Assembly: GCA_009773565.1 (NCBI GenBank)
Contig: WSXY01000009.1
Span: 62,001-126,000, forward strand
Source: Actinomycetota bacterium
Lineage (GTDB): Bacteria; Actinomycetota; Coriobacteriia; Anaerosomatales; Anaerosomataceae
Length of the DNA stretch: 64,000 nt
Direction: 5' to 3'
Numbering within the stretch: the stretch's first letter is position 1; each line of letters starts with the position of its first letter. Below the pieces are notes generated by a model, which worked only from the letters and a program-made list of their open reading frames with translations, did not search any database and was not told where the DNA came from. Positions 25,515 to 34,270 of the stretch are shown in pieces. The translations under genes were made by a program, and so were the position numbers.

Positions 25515-26879
25515 TTACCCGACGAGTTTCTGGATGGCGGGCAGGATGAAGCTCACGACGAACGCGGCAGCGACGATCCACATGAGCCAGTGGATGTCCT
25601 TCGTCTTGCCGTGGAAGACCTTGATGATGACGTAGCTGATGAAGCCAAGGCCGATGCCATAGCTGATGTTGTAGGTCAGCGGGATACCGACGATGACGAG
25701 GAACGCCGGGAACGCCTCTTCGAAGTTGCCCCAGGGAATATCCTTCACAGAGGACATCATGAGGAAGCCGACAACGATAAGGGCGCCAGCGGTGATCGGC
25801 AGCGAGCCACCGACCATAGCGATGACCGGCGAGAAGAACGCACAGAGTGCGAAGAGGACGCCGGTGACGATCGCGGTGAGGCCGGTGCGGCCACCCTCTG
25901 CGACGCCCGCTGCGGACTCGATGTACGTGGTGATTGAGCTGGCTCCGAAGAGTCCGCCAACCGCGGCAGCTGCTGAGTCGACTGCGAGGATATTGCGGAT
26001 TCCGGGGACCTTGCCGTCCTTCTCGACGAAACCAGCCTGCTCGCCGACGGAGATGACGGTGCCCATGGTGTCAAAGAAGTCCGTCAGCATGACCGCGAAG
26101 ACGAAGAGCAGGAGCGTCGGTGTGAACACCTGGAAGAGCGCGATTGAGTCGGTGCCTGCAGGTGTCTGGAACGGCGCGAGGAACGTCCTGAAGTCCGGCA
26201 TTGCGATGAGGTTGCCGGTCGGGAACGACGTGACCTTGAGGATAAGCGCGGCGACGGTTGCCACGACGATGCCCCAAAGGATGTCGCCTTTGATCTTGAG
26301 CGCCATGAACGCAACGATCGCGACGAGACCGATGAGGGTAACCCACACGGCCGGCTGCGTGAAGTCGCCGAGCTTGACGAGCGTGTTCGGGTCACCGACG
26401 ACCATCTTGCCGTCGACGAGACCGATGAACGTGATGAACAACCCGATGCCAACGCCGATGGCGCGCTTCAGGTCGAGCGGAATCGCGTTCATGATGCTCT
26501 CGCGAAGCCCGGTCATCACGAGGACCAGGATGACGAGGCCCTCGACGAAGATCACGGACATGCCGACCTGCCAGGGAACACCCGCCCCAAGGATGATGCT
26601 GAAGGCGACGACCGCGTTCAGGCCCATGCCTGACGCAAGTGCGAGCGGCCGGTTGGCGAAGACGCCCATACAGATGCACATGAGTGCGGCGCCAAGGGTG
26701 GTCGCCGTCGCAAGTGCAGGTATCCACGCCGCTCCGACAGCGCCCTCACCGAAAGCCGCCGAGAGGATGCCCGGGTTCACAAAGATGATGTAGGCCATCG
26801 TCATGAACGTGACGACGCCAGCGAGGACTTCGGTCCTCAGATTGGTCCCGCGCTCTTTGAACTTGAAGAAGTTTTCCAC
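25515..26879 (-). CDS. pbuG: adenine/guanine/hypoxanthine permease (AzgA/PbuG-like NCS2)
   Basis: A 454-residue purine permease. The opening FKERGTNLRTEVLAGVVTF and MTMAYIIFVNP, the SGMGLNAVVAF block and the LTDFFDTMGT loop identify the AzgA-like branch. It begins with GTG at 26879 with GGAAGG upstream. The 165-base leader was checked for a purine riboswitch without success, but it contains an inverted repeat. Products feed hpt and apt salvage. Confidence 0.93.
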   Translation of the reverse strand: MENFFKFKERGTNLRTEVLAGVVTFMTMAYIIFVNPGILSAAFGEGAVGAAWIPALATATTLGAALMCICMGVFANRPLALASGMGLNAVVAFSIILGAGVPWQVGMSVIFVEGLVILVLVMTGLRESIMNAIPLDLKRAIGVGIGLFITFIGLVDGKMVVGDPNTLVKLGDFTQPAVWVTLIGLVAIVAFMALKIKGDILWGIVVATVAALILKVTSFPTGNLIAMPDFRTFLAPFQTPAGTDSIALFQVFTPTLLLFVFAVMLTDFFDTMGTVISVGEQAGFVEKDGKVPGIRNILAVDSAAAAVGGLFGASSITTYIESAAGVAEGGRTGLTAIVTGVLFALCAFFSPVIAMVGGSLPITAGALIVVGFLMMSSVKDIPWGNFEEAFPAFLVIVGIPLTYNISYGIGLGFISYVIIKVFHGKTKDIHWLMWIVAAAFVVSFILPAIQKLVG

Positions 26880-26928
26880 CGCACCAGCCTTCCCGTAGGT
26901 TGTGCTTGTCAGTCATTCCACGGTCTCG

Positions 26929-26956
26929 CCGTCACCCCGGACGGCCGCCGTGACGG
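26929..26956 (-). repeat. inverted repeat in the purine-permease leader
   Basis: CCGTCAC and GTGACGG form a seven-pair stem with a GC-rich loop, about 50 bases upstream of the purine permease start. It could be a transcript hairpin in the 5' leader or an operator. No purine, PRPP or guanidine riboswitch core was recognised around it. Confidence 0.3.
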
Positions 26957-27044
26957 ACCACTCAGGATTCCCGGGTCACTCCCCCTCTCTCACCGAGTTT
27001 GGACGACAAATGGAAAAGAATGGAAGTAGGTATCTGAGGGTGCT

Positions 27045-27521
27045 TCATTCGGGGCCATCTTCGGGTGTCCAGAGCGGCCCGAGGTACGCGGTAGGAACGT
27101 CGTACGCTTTCTGTGATGCGTCGAAGAGGGCGTCGGCAATCGGCGGCCTGAGATCGATGCTTGAGAGTGCGGATGCGGCCATGAGGTCGATACCTTCGAT
27201 GCTCGGGTCGCTTGGGTCTGTCTCGAGTTCGCCGCCGGTGACCTCGGTCAGGAAGGTGATGTTGACGACGTGGCGGGTTCCGCCAGGCTCGATGGTGTCG
27301 CTGATGAACAGCGGTCGAGCCAGGGCGACATCCAGTCCCGTCTCTTCGCGTACCTCGCGGGTGAGCGCCTCGGCGAGGGTCTCCCCTGCGTCGACGCCTC
27401 CTCCGGGTAGCAGATAGTACGGCTCGCCAGTGCGGCGTTGGCGGACGAGTAGGATCTTGCCATCGATAACGACGACGGCTGCGACCCTGACACGGGGTCG
27501 GCTAGATGCCCGTGCTGCCAA
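27045..27521 (-). CDS. NUDIX hydrolase
   Basis: Hydrolase of nucleoside-diphosphate-linked substrates. The NUDIX box is [26 protein letters not shown] ([13 protein letters not shown], then [13 protein letters not shown]), with all metal-binding glutamates. The core strand [17 protein letters not shown] precedes it. I propose TTG 27521 as start: GGGGAGGG lies five bases upstream within the end of dut, giving a 20-base overlap. ATG 27548 has no ribosome site. The substrate is unknown; the link to dut suggests nucleotide-pool cleaning. Confidence 0.88.
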   Translation of the reverse strand: MAARASSRPRVRVAAVVVIDGKILLVRQRRTGEPYYLLPGGGVDAGETLAEALTREVREETGLDVALARPLFISDTIEPGGTRHVVNITFLTEVTGGELETDPSDPSIEGIDLMAASALSSIDLRPPIADALFDASQKAYDVPTAYLGPLWTPEDGPE

Positions 27522-27933
27522 AGCCGCCCTCCCCTCGAGCTGTTTCATTGAGCTGATCGACCTCGATGAGCTCGACGACCTCGACACGCTGGATAACGAG
27601 TTGTGCGATCTTCTCGCCGCGTCCGATCTCGATCTGTGCGTGGGCGTCCATATTAATGGCGATCACTTTGATCTCACCACGGTAGTGGCTGTCGATCAGC
27701 CCCGGCGAATTGACGACACTGAGGCCCCGCTTGATCGCGAGGCCACTCCTGGGAAGGACAAATCCCGCAAAGCCTTCGGGGATGGCGACCGCAATACCCG
27801 TCGGAATCAGAGCACGCTCGAAGGGCTGCAGGATTCGATTCTCGGCCGCGAAGAGATCGAGGCCGGCGTCGCCCGCGTGAGCGTATGACGGAAGTGGAAG
27901 CTCGGCGTCCAGGCGCTTGATCTCCAGTTGCAT
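27502..27933 (-). CDS. dut: dUTP diphosphatase
   Basis: Hydrolyses dUTP to dUMP, preventing uracil incorporation and supplying thymidylate synthesis. The five trimeric dUTPase motifs are visible: [47 protein letters not shown] and the C-terminal [11 protein letters not shown]. At 143 residues it is the normal length. ATG 27933 has GAGGGG upstream, and an in-frame ATG at 27975 would run into nrdG. It sits directly after nrdG, so deoxynucleotide synthesis and sanitation genes are grouped. Confidence 0.95.
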   Translation of the reverse strand: MQLEIKRLDAELPLPSYAHAGDAGLDLFAAENRILQPFERALIPTGIAVAIPEGFAGFVLPRSGLAIKRGLSVVNSPGLIDSHYRGEIKVIAINMDAHAQIEIGRGEKIAQLVIQRVEVVELIEVDQLNETARGEGGFGSTGI

Positions 27934-27935
27934 CG

Positions 27936-28673
27936 CTATGCCCCTCTGAGTGCGGTTGGCAGGTACTTTCGGCACTCGATAACGGCTTCGGCGAGCTCAT
28001 CAGCGTGATACGGGAGCACTGACACGGCGCGCGGATCCATCGCGTTGTCGGGTTGGAACTGTTGGATCGCGTAACGGTCTCCGCCGCGAAGCGTCTGGGC
28101 GATCTTCGCGAAGTCATCAAGTGCGACGGCTCCCGGGTAGGCGGTCGTACGGAACTCGTGAGCGATGCCGCTGCCGATGAGGGATTCGATAGTGCGAGTA
28201 ACACGCTCGCCCGAGCCCTCGACGCCGGAAACCGCGTCATAGCGATCCCTGAGGGACTTGATGTCCAGTGCGACGAACGCAACGAGTCCCTCGGCGATAA
28301 GCTCCGCAACGATCTCCGGGTGGTTTCCGTTGGTGTCGAGCTTCACGGGCATATCCAGTTCGGAGAGCGCCTCAAGCACGGTTCTGAGCGCCGGATCGGT
28401 CGTCGGCTCGCCCCCGGTGATGACGACGCCATCCAGCCAGTCCCGCTTCTCTATGAGATGGGCGGCAAGGGCATTCCAGTCCGCGCATTCAGCGGGCTCC
28501 GTCACGAGCTGTCCGTTGTGACAGAACGGACACCGAAAATCACAGCCGCCGAGAAATATCGTCGTCGTCACCCGACCCGGCCAGTCAAGCATTCCAGCCG
28601 GTCGCCAGCCGACAAGCCTCCGCGTGGGAGCTTCCACGCTCGTTGATTCAGCTTGTGTGTGCGGGCTGTTCAT
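27936..28673 (-). CDS. nrdG: anaerobic ribonucleotide reductase activating protein (radical SAM)
   Basis: Radical SAM activase that installs the glycyl radical on NrdD. The cluster motif is CDFRCPFC near residue 45, preceded by the family block [20 protein letters not shown] ([16 protein letters not shown]), and VITGGEPT follows. At 245 residues it is longer than minimal NrdG proteins and of the type found beside nrdD in anaerobic bacteria. It ends three bases before the dut start. Confidence 0.93.
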   Translation of the reverse strand: MNSPHTQAESTSVEAPTRRLVGWRPAGMLDWPGRVTTTIFLGGCDFRCPFCHNGQLVTEPAECADWNALAAHLIEKRDWLDGVVITGGEPTTDPALRTVLEALSELDMPVKLDTNGNHPEIVAELIAEGLVAFVALDIKSLRDRYDAVSGVEGSGERVTRTIESLIGSGIAHEFRTTAYPGAVALDDFAKIAQTLRGGDRYAIQQFQPDNAMDPRAVSVLPYHADELAEAVIECRKYLPTALRGA

Positions 28674-28686
28674 CGGGTCGGCGGCC

Positions 28687-28932
28687 TCAGTTCGCCATCA
28701 GCACATGGATTGCGGTTGCGTCGGGCGCTTCCCCGCGCCAGCCTGCGACTTCGCGGCCGGTCGAATCGACGATAAGCACTGACGGTGTAGCGAGGACGTT
28801 GTAAAACGATGCCTCAGCGAGCCCGTCGATGGATGTGACGTCGTAGACCTGGACGTTCGCTACGCCCTCGCAGGCGCGCTTTGCCGCGGGGCAGCGAGGG
28901 CAGTCTTCCTTGATGAACAGTTTGACCTCCAT
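28687..28932 (-). CDS. glutaredoxin/thioredoxin-like protein with CPRC motif
   Basis: An 81-residue thioredoxin-fold protein. It has a CPRC redox motif at residues 11-14 (KEDCPRCPAAK) and the cis-proline loop ATPSVLIV. It sits between nrdD and nrdG, where many anaerobes carry a NrdH- or thioredoxin-like reductant. Formate is the usual reductant for some class III enzymes, while others use thioredoxin, so this protein may supply electrons to NrdD. That role is inference from position. Confidence 0.85.
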   Translation of the reverse strand: MEVKLFIKEDCPRCPAAKRACEGVANVQVYDVTSIDGLAEASFYNVLATPSVLIVDSTGREVAGWRGEAPDATAIHVLMAN

Positions 28933-28947
28933 CGGCGGTGCCTTTCG

Positions 28948-31080
28948 TTACGCGGTCTGGACGGATTGCTCGCTCAGGTCAGTGCGAACGCGATCGTACA
29001 GTTCGCCCACTTTGCTTCGGTTCCACGTTTGGACCTTGCTGAAGTAGCCGACGATACGGGTCACTCCATACACATCAAGAGAGCCACAGAGCGGACATTG
29101 TGGCTTTAGACCGCGACTGGTCTTTCGGCATGATTCGCAGACAGTGAATTCGGGGCTAAACGCAATCTGCGAGCACTGCGTATTGCGGAATGTCTTGATC
29201 ACAAAGGACTCGATTGCGCCCGGATCGGGTTCGCTTTCTCCCAACCAGACGTGCACGATGGCGCCAGCTTCGATGAGCGGGTGGAACCGCGACTGCTTCT
29301 CAACCCGCGAGATGTAGTCGATCGGAGCATCCGCGGCGAGATGGATCGAGTTGGTGTAGTAGTAGTTGCTTGCGGTCAGGTCGCCCTTCACCACTGCAGC
29401 AGTCTGGTCGGGCCAGTACTTCATGTCGAGCTTCGCAAGCCGGTATCCTGCGGATTCCGCCGGGCTCTCCTCAAGAACCAGGTTGATCCCGTAGCGCTCG
29501 GAAAGCTCACGGCACTTGAGGCTCATTGCCGAGATAACCTTCAACCCGAACCTTAGGGCCTGGTCAGATTCATGGAGCTGCTCGCCCGTGTGGACCTGGA
29601 CGAGTTCGTTCAGGCCGATGAGACCGGCGAGATAGGTCAACTGATCCATCTTGAGATAGGGCGAGCCGTCGAGGTTGAGTGTCAGCATGCCGAGCGGTCC
29701 GTCATCTCCAAGGTCGAAGAGATCCTGGATGAACGTTTGCTTCTGCGCATGCGCCTTGCCCACGAGCTCCAGCGTGCGATTCAACTCCATGAACAGGGCC
29801 TGGTCATTCCCGTGTGCCTTGTAAGCGATCCTGGGCAAGTTGATCGTCACGTTCTGCAGCGCCGAGAATCGCATCTTCTCGGGAGTAGAGGTCTCGCAGA
29901 GTTGTTCCTTGCTCAACTTCAACTTAAGCCTGCAGCATTGAGATACGGTGACTTCGTCGCCACGATCGAACACGAAGTACGTGATACCTTGCTTGCTCGC
30001 AACCGAGCACGCCTGATGCAGGAAGACCTCGTGGCCTGGCGTCTTGAAGAAGTCCTCACTGATATGCAGCAAAGGCTTCGGGAAGACGAACGTCTTGCCG
30101 TGTGCATCGCCGCGGCTGTAGACGTTGAACATCGCGCGGAGGAAGGCCTGCGCCTCACCTTCGTACTCCTTGTACGTCTTGCCGGTATATTCGCCGCCAG
30201 GACCGATTGCGGGAGTGTCTGCAAAGTGGGCGGGAACGTTGAAGTAGAGGTTGAAGTCTGTAAAGACGACCTGAGACCCACGTGCGCCAGCAAGCTGGTT
30301 GAACTCGAAGATCAACATCTGAGCCAGCTGATCGAGCTGCTCCTCGGTCTTCCCGACAAGGAATGGTGCCAGGAATACGTTGACCGCTTCCCACCCGACG
30401 GCTCCGGCATAGTGCGCCTGAAGCGCGCTTGCCATCTTCACCATGTGCCCGATGAGGACCTCTGCATGCTTTGCAGGCTTAGACACCGAGGTGATATTCG
30501 GGAGCTTGAGGCCGTACTTCTTGATGTACTCGAGGCTATGGCCTCCGCAGTACGGACGGATGATGAATCCGAGGTCGTGGAGGTGTATGTCGCCGACGTA
30601 GTGCGCTTCCGATACGTCATCACTGAAGACTTTTCGGAGTGCGTACTCCTTGAGAATCGTCTCGGCGAGGGTAAGGTTGATCGATTCGGGGTTGTGGGTG
30701 GTATTCGAGTTCTCTTTGTTCGCGTTCGTGATGATCTGCTCGACATCCCACATCGGGAGGCCGATGTGCGTGTGCTTCTTGAGCGTTGTGGTCAGCCCAC
30801 GATCGAGAAGCTCAAGGTCTACGAACTCTCGGATAATGGCCGTCGTCACCGTCATGAGGTTGGTGCTGTCGATTCGATCCTCGACGCAGAGAGCGATGTC
30901 TTCCGCGATGCGCGGAGCAATGTCGGTCTCTTTGACGAGGGACTCTGCGATCTTCGATCGATCCCAGGTGTCGATCTCCTGACGGGACGTCGTGGAGACG
31001 AGAAGAGCGATATCCATCGAGTCTGTGTTCGCGGGCGACATGGAAGGTTTGATCACACTGATTACACGCTCAAGTACCAT
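28948..31080 (-). CDS. nrdD: anaerobic (class III) ribonucleoside-triphosphate reductase
   Basis: Large glycyl-radical enzyme that makes deoxynucleotides without oxygen, 710 residues. The N-terminus has an ATP-cone-like domain (EIDTWDRSKIAESLVKETDI as EIDTWDRSKIAE, SLVKETDI). The C-terminus has the zinc site CESC and CPLC, and the glycyl-radical site RIVGYFS with the predicted radical on Gly678. Interior family blocks YVGDIHLHDLGF and GSQVVFTDFN are intact. The gene cluster nrdD, thioredoxin-like, nrdG, dut indicates a single leftward operon; nrdR is immediately upstream. Confidence 0.95.
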   Translation of the reverse strand: MVLERVISVIKPSMSPANTDSMDIALLVSTTSRQEIDTWDRSKIAESLVKETDIAPRIAEDIALCVEDRIDSTNLMTVTTAIIREFVDLELLDRGLTTTLKKHTHIGLPMWDVEQIITNANKENSNTTHNPESINLTLAETILKEYALRKVFSDDVSEAHYVGDIHLHDLGFIIRPYCGGHSLEYIKKYGLKLPNITSVSKPAKHAEVLIGHMVKMASALQAHYAGAVGWEAVNVFLAPFLVGKTEEQLDQLAQMLIFEFNQLAGARGSQVVFTDFNLYFNVPAHFADTPAIGPGGEYTGKTYKEYEGEAQAFLRAMFNVYSRGDAHGKTFVFPKPLLHISEDFFKTPGHEVFLHQACSVASKQGITYFVFDRGDEVTVSQCCRLKLKLSKEQLCETSTPEKMRFSALQNVTINLPRIAYKAHGNDQALFMELNRTLELVGKAHAQKQTFIQDLFDLGDDGPLGMLTLNLDGSPYLKMDQLTYLAGLIGLNELVQVHTGEQLHESDQALRFGLKVISAMSLKCRELSERYGINLVLEESPAESAGYRLAKLDMKYWPDQTAAVVKGDLTASNYYYTNSIHLAADAPIDYISRVEKQSRFHPLIEAGAIVHVWLGESEPDPGAIESFVIKTFRNTQCSQIAFSPEFTVCESCRKTSRGLKPQCPLCGSLDVYGVTRIVGYFSKVQTWNRSKVGELYDRVRTDLSEQSVQTA

Positions 31081-31156
31081 TGCGTCCTCCGCGTCACCCT
31101 AGTTGTCTCTACGTACTAGTTCACACACGCGACGTACTGCGCCGCCTTAGCGCGGC

Positions 31157-31603
31157 CTAACCAAGCCCTTTCAGCTCGGATGTGAACTCATCGAGGTCCT
31201 GGAACTGCTTGTACACCGATGCGAAGCGGATGTACGCAACCTTGTCGAGATCCAGGAGTCGCATGAGGACCATGTCTCCGAGAACCTTTGCTGAGACCTC
31301 ATACGAGAACGAGTTGTGAAGCTCGCTCTCGATGCCTTCGATGAGCGCTTCCAGCTGGAGCGGGGTCACGTCACGCTTCGCGGTTGCAACAATGAGTCCC
31401 CGCAAGAGCTTGCTACGATCGAACGGCTCACGACTGGAGTCCTTCTTCACCACCATGAGAGGCATCTCTTCACGGCGCTCGTACGTCGTGAATCGCTTCT
31501 CGCAGTCAAGGCATTCCCGACGTCGGCGAATAGCGTCGCCGGACTCGGAAACCCGGGAATCGACGACTTTCGTCTCCGAGTGACCGCAGAAAGGACACCG
31601 CAT
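31157..31603 (-). CDS. nrdR: transcriptional repressor NrdR
   Basis: ATP/dATP-sensing repressor of ribonucleotide reductase genes. The N-terminal zinc ribbon is MRCPFCGHSE and CLDCEKRFTTYERRE, followed by an ATP cone (MVVKKDSSREPFDRSKLLRG as MVVKKDSSREPFD, RSKLLRG) and a C-terminal helix YKQFQDLDEF. At 148 residues it is full length. ATG 31603 has GGGGGTG upstream. The promoter region carries two NrdR-like boxes, consistent with autoregulation. nrdD starts 76 bases downstream and probably shares the transcript or has its own promoter. Confidence 0.96.
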   Translation of the reverse strand: MRCPFCGHSETKVVDSRVSESGDAIRRRRECLDCEKRFTTYERREEMPLMVVKKDSSREPFDRSKLLRGLIVATAKRDVTPLQLEALIEGIESELHNSFSYEVSAKVLGDMVLMRLLDLDKVAYIRFASVYKQFQDLDEFTSELKGLG

Positions 31604-31611
31604 CGCTACAC

Positions 31612-31627
31612 CCCCCACATCTAGGAC
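31612..31627 (-). promoter_or_regulatory. NrdR-like box, promoter-distal member of a pair
   Basis: On the given strand this 16-mer contains ATCTAG at the centre-right, matching the ATmTAG part of the NrdR consensus; about 9 of 16 positions agree. Its start is exactly 31 bases from the second box, which is three helical turns, the spacing known for NrdR box pairs. Weak alone; the spacing makes it credible. Confidence 0.5.
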
Positions 31628-31634
31628 TCCTGTG

Positions 31635-31663
31635 AGCCTAGCACACAAGATATGGGGCTACAA
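31635..31663 (-). promoter_or_regulatory. promoter of nrdR
   Basis: On the - strand TTGTAG (31663-31658) and TAGGCT (31640-31635) are spaced by 17 bases, typical of an actinobacterial sigma-70-type promoter. The NrdR-like box at 31643-31658 fills the spacer and the other box lies just downstream of the likely start point, an arrangement expected for repression. Confidence 0.55.
31643..31658 (-). promoter_or_regulatory. NrdR-like box within the promoter spacer
   Basis: ACACAAGATATGGGGC matches about 12 of 16 positions of the consensus ACACwAwATmTAGTGT, with a well conserved left half. It is paired with the weaker box at 31612. Confidence 0.58.
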
Positions 31664-31719
31664 CGGAAAGTGTCGGAGAACTCAGATTCTTTCATCGAAT
31701 GGCATTTTTGGGGCCGATT

Positions 31720-32097
31720 CTAGCGGCGGGCGACAGCGGTACGTGCAGTCGCTGGAGCAGGTACACGGATAACCTCACCAGCGGAAATCATGCTCCCGGA
31801 CATGTCATTGAGTGATTTGATCAGACGCACGGTCTCTGCTGTTGTGTGGCCTTCAACTGGATGCGCCCGAGCGATATCCCAGAGCGTATCCTGGCTGGCC
31901 ACCCTGACGGAGATCGTGGGTGCAGCGGGTGCCGCTTGTGATGCGACTGCCGGAATGATCGCAGCGCACAATGTGAACGCGAGCGCACAGACAGCGATAA
32001 GTACTTCAGTTCGCGTCAGCTGAGCGCCAGAGCGCTGCGTACGTGTCATCCGGCCGGAGTGGCCGATCGGGCTGGTTGCATAAGTCGTCGCGTACAT
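31720..32097 (-). CDS. LysM-domain membrane protein, likely SOS cell-division inhibitor (YneA/ChiZ-like)
   Basis: A 125-residue protein with a short N-terminal segment, one transmembrane helix (EVLIAVCALAFTLCAAIIPAV, given as EVLIAVCALAF, TLCAAIIPAV) and a C-terminal LysM domain (SVRVASQDTLWDIARAHP ... GSMISAGEVIRVPAP). Divergent LysM proteins next to lexA are known: YneA in Bacillus and ChiZ (Rv2719c) in Mycobacterium, which delay division after DNA damage. ATG 32097 follows GAGGAGG. Its promoter holds a LexA box in the spacer, so SOS control is strongly indicated. The division-inhibitor role is by analogy of architecture and context. Confidence 0.83.
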   Translation of the reverse strand: MYATTYATSPIGHSGRMTRTQRSGAQLTRTEVLIAVCALAFTLCAAIIPAVASQAAPAAPTISVRVASQDTLWDIARAHPVEGHTTAETVRLIKSLNDMSGSMISAGEVIRVPAPATARTAVARR

Positions 32098-32173
32098 GGT
32101 GCCGCCTCCTCGCTGGCTTCTCTGTTTTCGATGAGAGCGTAATCCCCCGCTCTGACATCGCATTCTCAGAGAG

Positions 32174-32187
32174 CGAACGTATGTTCT
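32174..32187. promoter_or_regulatory. LexA box 1
   Basis: CGAACGTATGTTCT matches the CGAAC-N4-GTTC pattern of Gram-positive and actinobacterial SOS operators. It lies immediately downstream of the LysM-gene -10 element, where a bound repressor would block initiation. Confidence 0.78.
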
Positions 32188-32193
32188 CTCTGT

Positions 32194-32222
32194 ATAGTAG
32201 GCGAACACGTGTTCGTATGCAA
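32194..32222 (-). promoter_or_regulatory. promoter of the LysM gene with LexA box in the spacer
   Basis: On the - strand TTGCAT (32222-32217) and TACTAT (32199-32194) are separated by 17 bases. The spacer contains LexA box 2. The hexamers only partly match consensus, which is usual for repressed promoters. Confidence 0.5.
32202..32215. promoter_or_regulatory. LexA box 2 (palindromic)
   Basis: CGAACACGTGTTCG is a perfect 14-base palindrome and the best SOS operator in the window. It is 28 bases from box 1 and 30 bases from box 3, so the three sites lie on about the same DNA face. Confidence 0.88.
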
Positions 32223-32231
32223 GCAGGAAAT

Positions 32232-32245
32232 CGAACGCGTGTTTG
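32232..32245. promoter_or_regulatory. LexA box 3
   Basis: CGAACGCGTGTTTG differs from a perfect palindrome at one base. It overlaps the -35 element proposed for lexA, which fits autorepression. Confidence 0.8.
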
Positions 32246-32272
32246 CATGAGAGGGAGAGTTCGGCGTAAACT
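32243..32272 (+). promoter_or_regulatory. promoter of lexA
   Basis: TTGCAT (32243-32248) and TAAACT (32267-32272) are spaced by 18 bases and lie 34 bases before the lexA ATG. LexA box 3 overlaps the first hexamer. Confidence 0.5.
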
Positions 32273-32305
32273 ATCTGCGAAGCGTTAACAGCCGAGGGGG
32301 ACTCG

Positions 32306-32929
32306 ATGGAATACCGGCACGAGCTCAGCAAACGACAGAGCCAGATCCTCGACTTCATTCGTGCTGAAGTCCACCGCCGGGGCTTTCCCCCATCAGTCCG
32401 CGAGATCGGCGAGGCCGTCGGGCTCTCTTCCTCATCGACCGTGCATTCCCATCTCGCTGCGCTTGAGGCTAAGGGATTCGTGCGTCGTGACCCGAGTAAG
32501 CCACGGGCGCTTGAGGTTCTCGACTTCCGTGACAACGAGCGCGCCGTCGACTACGGCTCCGTCCAGGCGGTACCGGTCGTCGGCTGCGTTGCCGCGGGCG
32601 CTCCCCTGCTCGCTGCCGAGAACATCGAGTCGACGATGTCGCTTCCCACCGAGCTTGCCGGAGAGTCCACGTTCATTCTCCGGGTTAAGGGCGAGAGCAT
32701 GATCGATGCGGGAATCCTCGATGGCGACTTCGTGGTCGTCCGTCAGCAGTCGACGGCCAATAATGGTGAGATCGTCGTGGCCATGATCGACGAGGACGCC
32801 ACGGTGAAGCGGTTCTTCCGCGAAGCCGACACGATCAGGCTGCAGCCCGAGAACGCGACGATGGAGCCGATCTACTCTCGTGACGTTATCGTCATCGGCA
32901 AGGTCGTGGCGCTCTTCCGCCGTATCTAG
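32306..32929 (+). CDS. lexA: SOS repressor LexA
   Basis: Repressor of the DNA-damage response that self-cleaves when RecA is activated. The N-terminal winged helix includes [16 protein letters not shown] and [15 protein letters not shown]. The cleavage site is Ala97-Gly98 in CVAAGAP, and the catalytic pair is Ser131 (GESMIDAG) and Lys168 (ATVKRFF). At 207 residues it is full length. GAGGGGG precedes the ATG. Three operators lie upstream, and recA in this window also has one. The TAG stop overlaps the hflX stop on the other strand. Confidence 0.97.
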   Translation: MEYRHELSKRQSQILDFIRAEVHRRGFPPSVREIGEAVGLSSSSTVHSHLAALEAKGFVRRDPSKPRALEVLDFRDNERAVDYGSVQAVPVVGCVAAGAPLLAAENIESTMSLPTELAGESTFILRVKGESMIDAGILDGDFVVVRQQSTANNGEIVVAMIDEDATVKRFFREADTIRLQPENATMEPIYSRDVIVIGKVVALFRRI

Positions 32930-34245
32930 CGGTCCGAGACGGCGAACGGAGCAAGCGCAGCGGCGATCGATGCCGGCACCCGCACGTTCAAACGCGTCCC
33001 CTCTGCGGTGTGCTCCTCGGCCATGATGTGTCCCTGCTCGTGCGCGAGGCGCACCAGCTCTCCTCGCGTATACGGGATCAGCACGTCGAGGGTAGTCTCG
33101 CTGCGTGATGCTTCGGCGGCAACCCGCGCAAGCAGATCATCGAGCCCGGTATTCTCGGCGCCGGAGACGAAGACCGCGCCCGGGTTGAGGTCGCGAAGAT
33201 GCGCGACCTCTGCCGCGTCGACGAGGTCGATCTTGTTGAAGGCGAGGAGCTGCGGCGTCCCGGCGACATCGAGTTCTCCGAGCACCTCGGAGACCGCTGC
33301 GATCTGCGCGCCTGCCATCGAATGCGAAGCGTCGATCACGTGGACGAGCAGGTCCGCCTCGCGGACTTCGTCCAGCGTCGACTTGAAGGCGTTCACGAGG
33401 CCGTGCGGCAGCTTGTTGATGAAGCCGACCGTGTCCGTGATCGTCACTCCCCTGCCCTCGGGAAGCTCGAGATGACGGGTGGTGGCATCAAGCGTCGCGA
33501 ACAGCTTGTCCTCGACAAGGACGTCTGCGCCGGTGAGGGCGTTCAGTAGTGTCGACTTCCCCGCGTTCGTGTACCCGACAAGCGCGATGCGGAAGACGCC
33601 CGAGCGCGCACGCGCGTGACGCTGGGTGTCGCGGTTCTTCGAGACCTGCTTGAGCTCGCGCTTGAGTTCCTGGATGCGCGTCCGGGCGAGCCGACGGTCC
33701 GTCTCAAGCTGGGTTTCGCCCGGGCCTCGCGTTCCGATGCCGAGCGCCCCGCCGGATGCGGCAGCTGCCTGTCCGAAGTGGCGCCAGAGACCCCGGAGTC
33801 GCGGCAGGAGGTACTCCATCTGCGCGAGTTCCACCTGAAGCCGACCCTCGCGGCTCTTCGCATGCAGCGCGAAGATGTCGAGGATGAGCGCGGTCCGGTC
33901 CAGCACCTTGATCTTCGGCAGTTCGTTCTCGATGTTCGACTGCTGTGAAGGCGTGAGGTCGTCATCGAAGACGACCAGCGTCGCTTCCGTCTCGCCAACG
34001 AGCGTCGCGATCTCCTCGACCTTACCCTTGCCGACGAACGTCCTCGGGTGCGGGTGGTCGAGCTTCTGCGTGACGGTGCCGACGATAACCGCACCTGCGG
34101 TATCAGTCAGCCGTCCGAGCTCTTCAAGGTCGTCCTCGAGCGCCCAGCCGCCACCACGGCCGCGGTCGACGCCAACAAGAATGGCGCGGTCGACAACGTC
34201 GTGGATAACCTCGTGCGGAGTGAAGCGATTCGGGTTGGTACTCAT
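32926..34245 (-). CDS. hflX: ribosome-associated GTPase HflX
   Basis: GTPase that splits stalled ribosomes under stress, about 439 residues. The N-terminal HflX domain contains [23 protein letters not shown] (as [23 protein letters not shown]) and [12 protein letters not shown]. The G domain has [20 protein letters not shown] and NKIDL. A proline/basic C-terminal RNA-binding tail is short. ATG 34245 is the first family-like methionine. It lies 19 bases after AGGAGG, an unusually long spacing, so initiation may be weak or a leader structure may intervene. It converges with lexA, sharing the sequence CTAG at both stops. Confidence 0.94.
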   Translation of the reverse strand: MSTNPNRFTPHEVIHDVVDRAILVGVDRGRGGGWALEDDLEELGRLTDTAGAVIVGTVTQKLDHPHPRTFVGKGKVEEIATLVGETEATLVVFDDDLTPSQQSNIENELPKIKVLDRTALILDIFALHAKSREGRLQVELAQMEYLLPRLRGLWRHFGQAAAASGGALGIGTRGPGETQLETDRRLARTRIQELKRELKQVSKNRDTQRHARARSGVFRIALVGYTNAGKSTLLNALTGADVLVEDKLFATLDATTRHLELPEGRGVTITDTVGFINKLPHGLVNAFKSTLDEVREADLLVHVIDASHSMAGAQIAAVSEVLGELDVAGTPQLLAFNKIDLVDAAEVAHLRDLNPGAVFVSGAENTGLDDLLARVAAEASRSETTLDVLIPYTRGELVRLAHEQGHIMAEEHTAEGTRLNVRVPASIAAALAPFAVSDR

Positions 34246-34270
34246 ATAGTCGCGGCCTGCGCCGCCTCCT

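Noticed and set aside
25693-26793. + strand open frame of 366 codons
   Set aside because: Antisense to the purine permease; the Met/Thr/Pro-rich product is typical of complemented membrane-protein codons.
26880-27044. Purine riboswitch before the purine permease
   Set aside because: The conserved core of purine aptamers is not present; only an inverted repeat was found.
29572-31119. Long + strand open frame of 515 codons
   Set aside because: It is the complement of nrdD, whose motifs and length are complete. The antisense product is acidic and low in recognisable structure.
31081-31156. NrdR boxes directly before nrdD
   Set aside because: CTAG- and CACAC-containing pieces exist, but no 16-base match with paired spacing was found.
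32926-32929. lexA and hflX stop codons overlapping on opposite strands at CTAG
   Set aside because: A neat four-base convergence, but CTAG gives a stop on both strands by chance and no function is implied.
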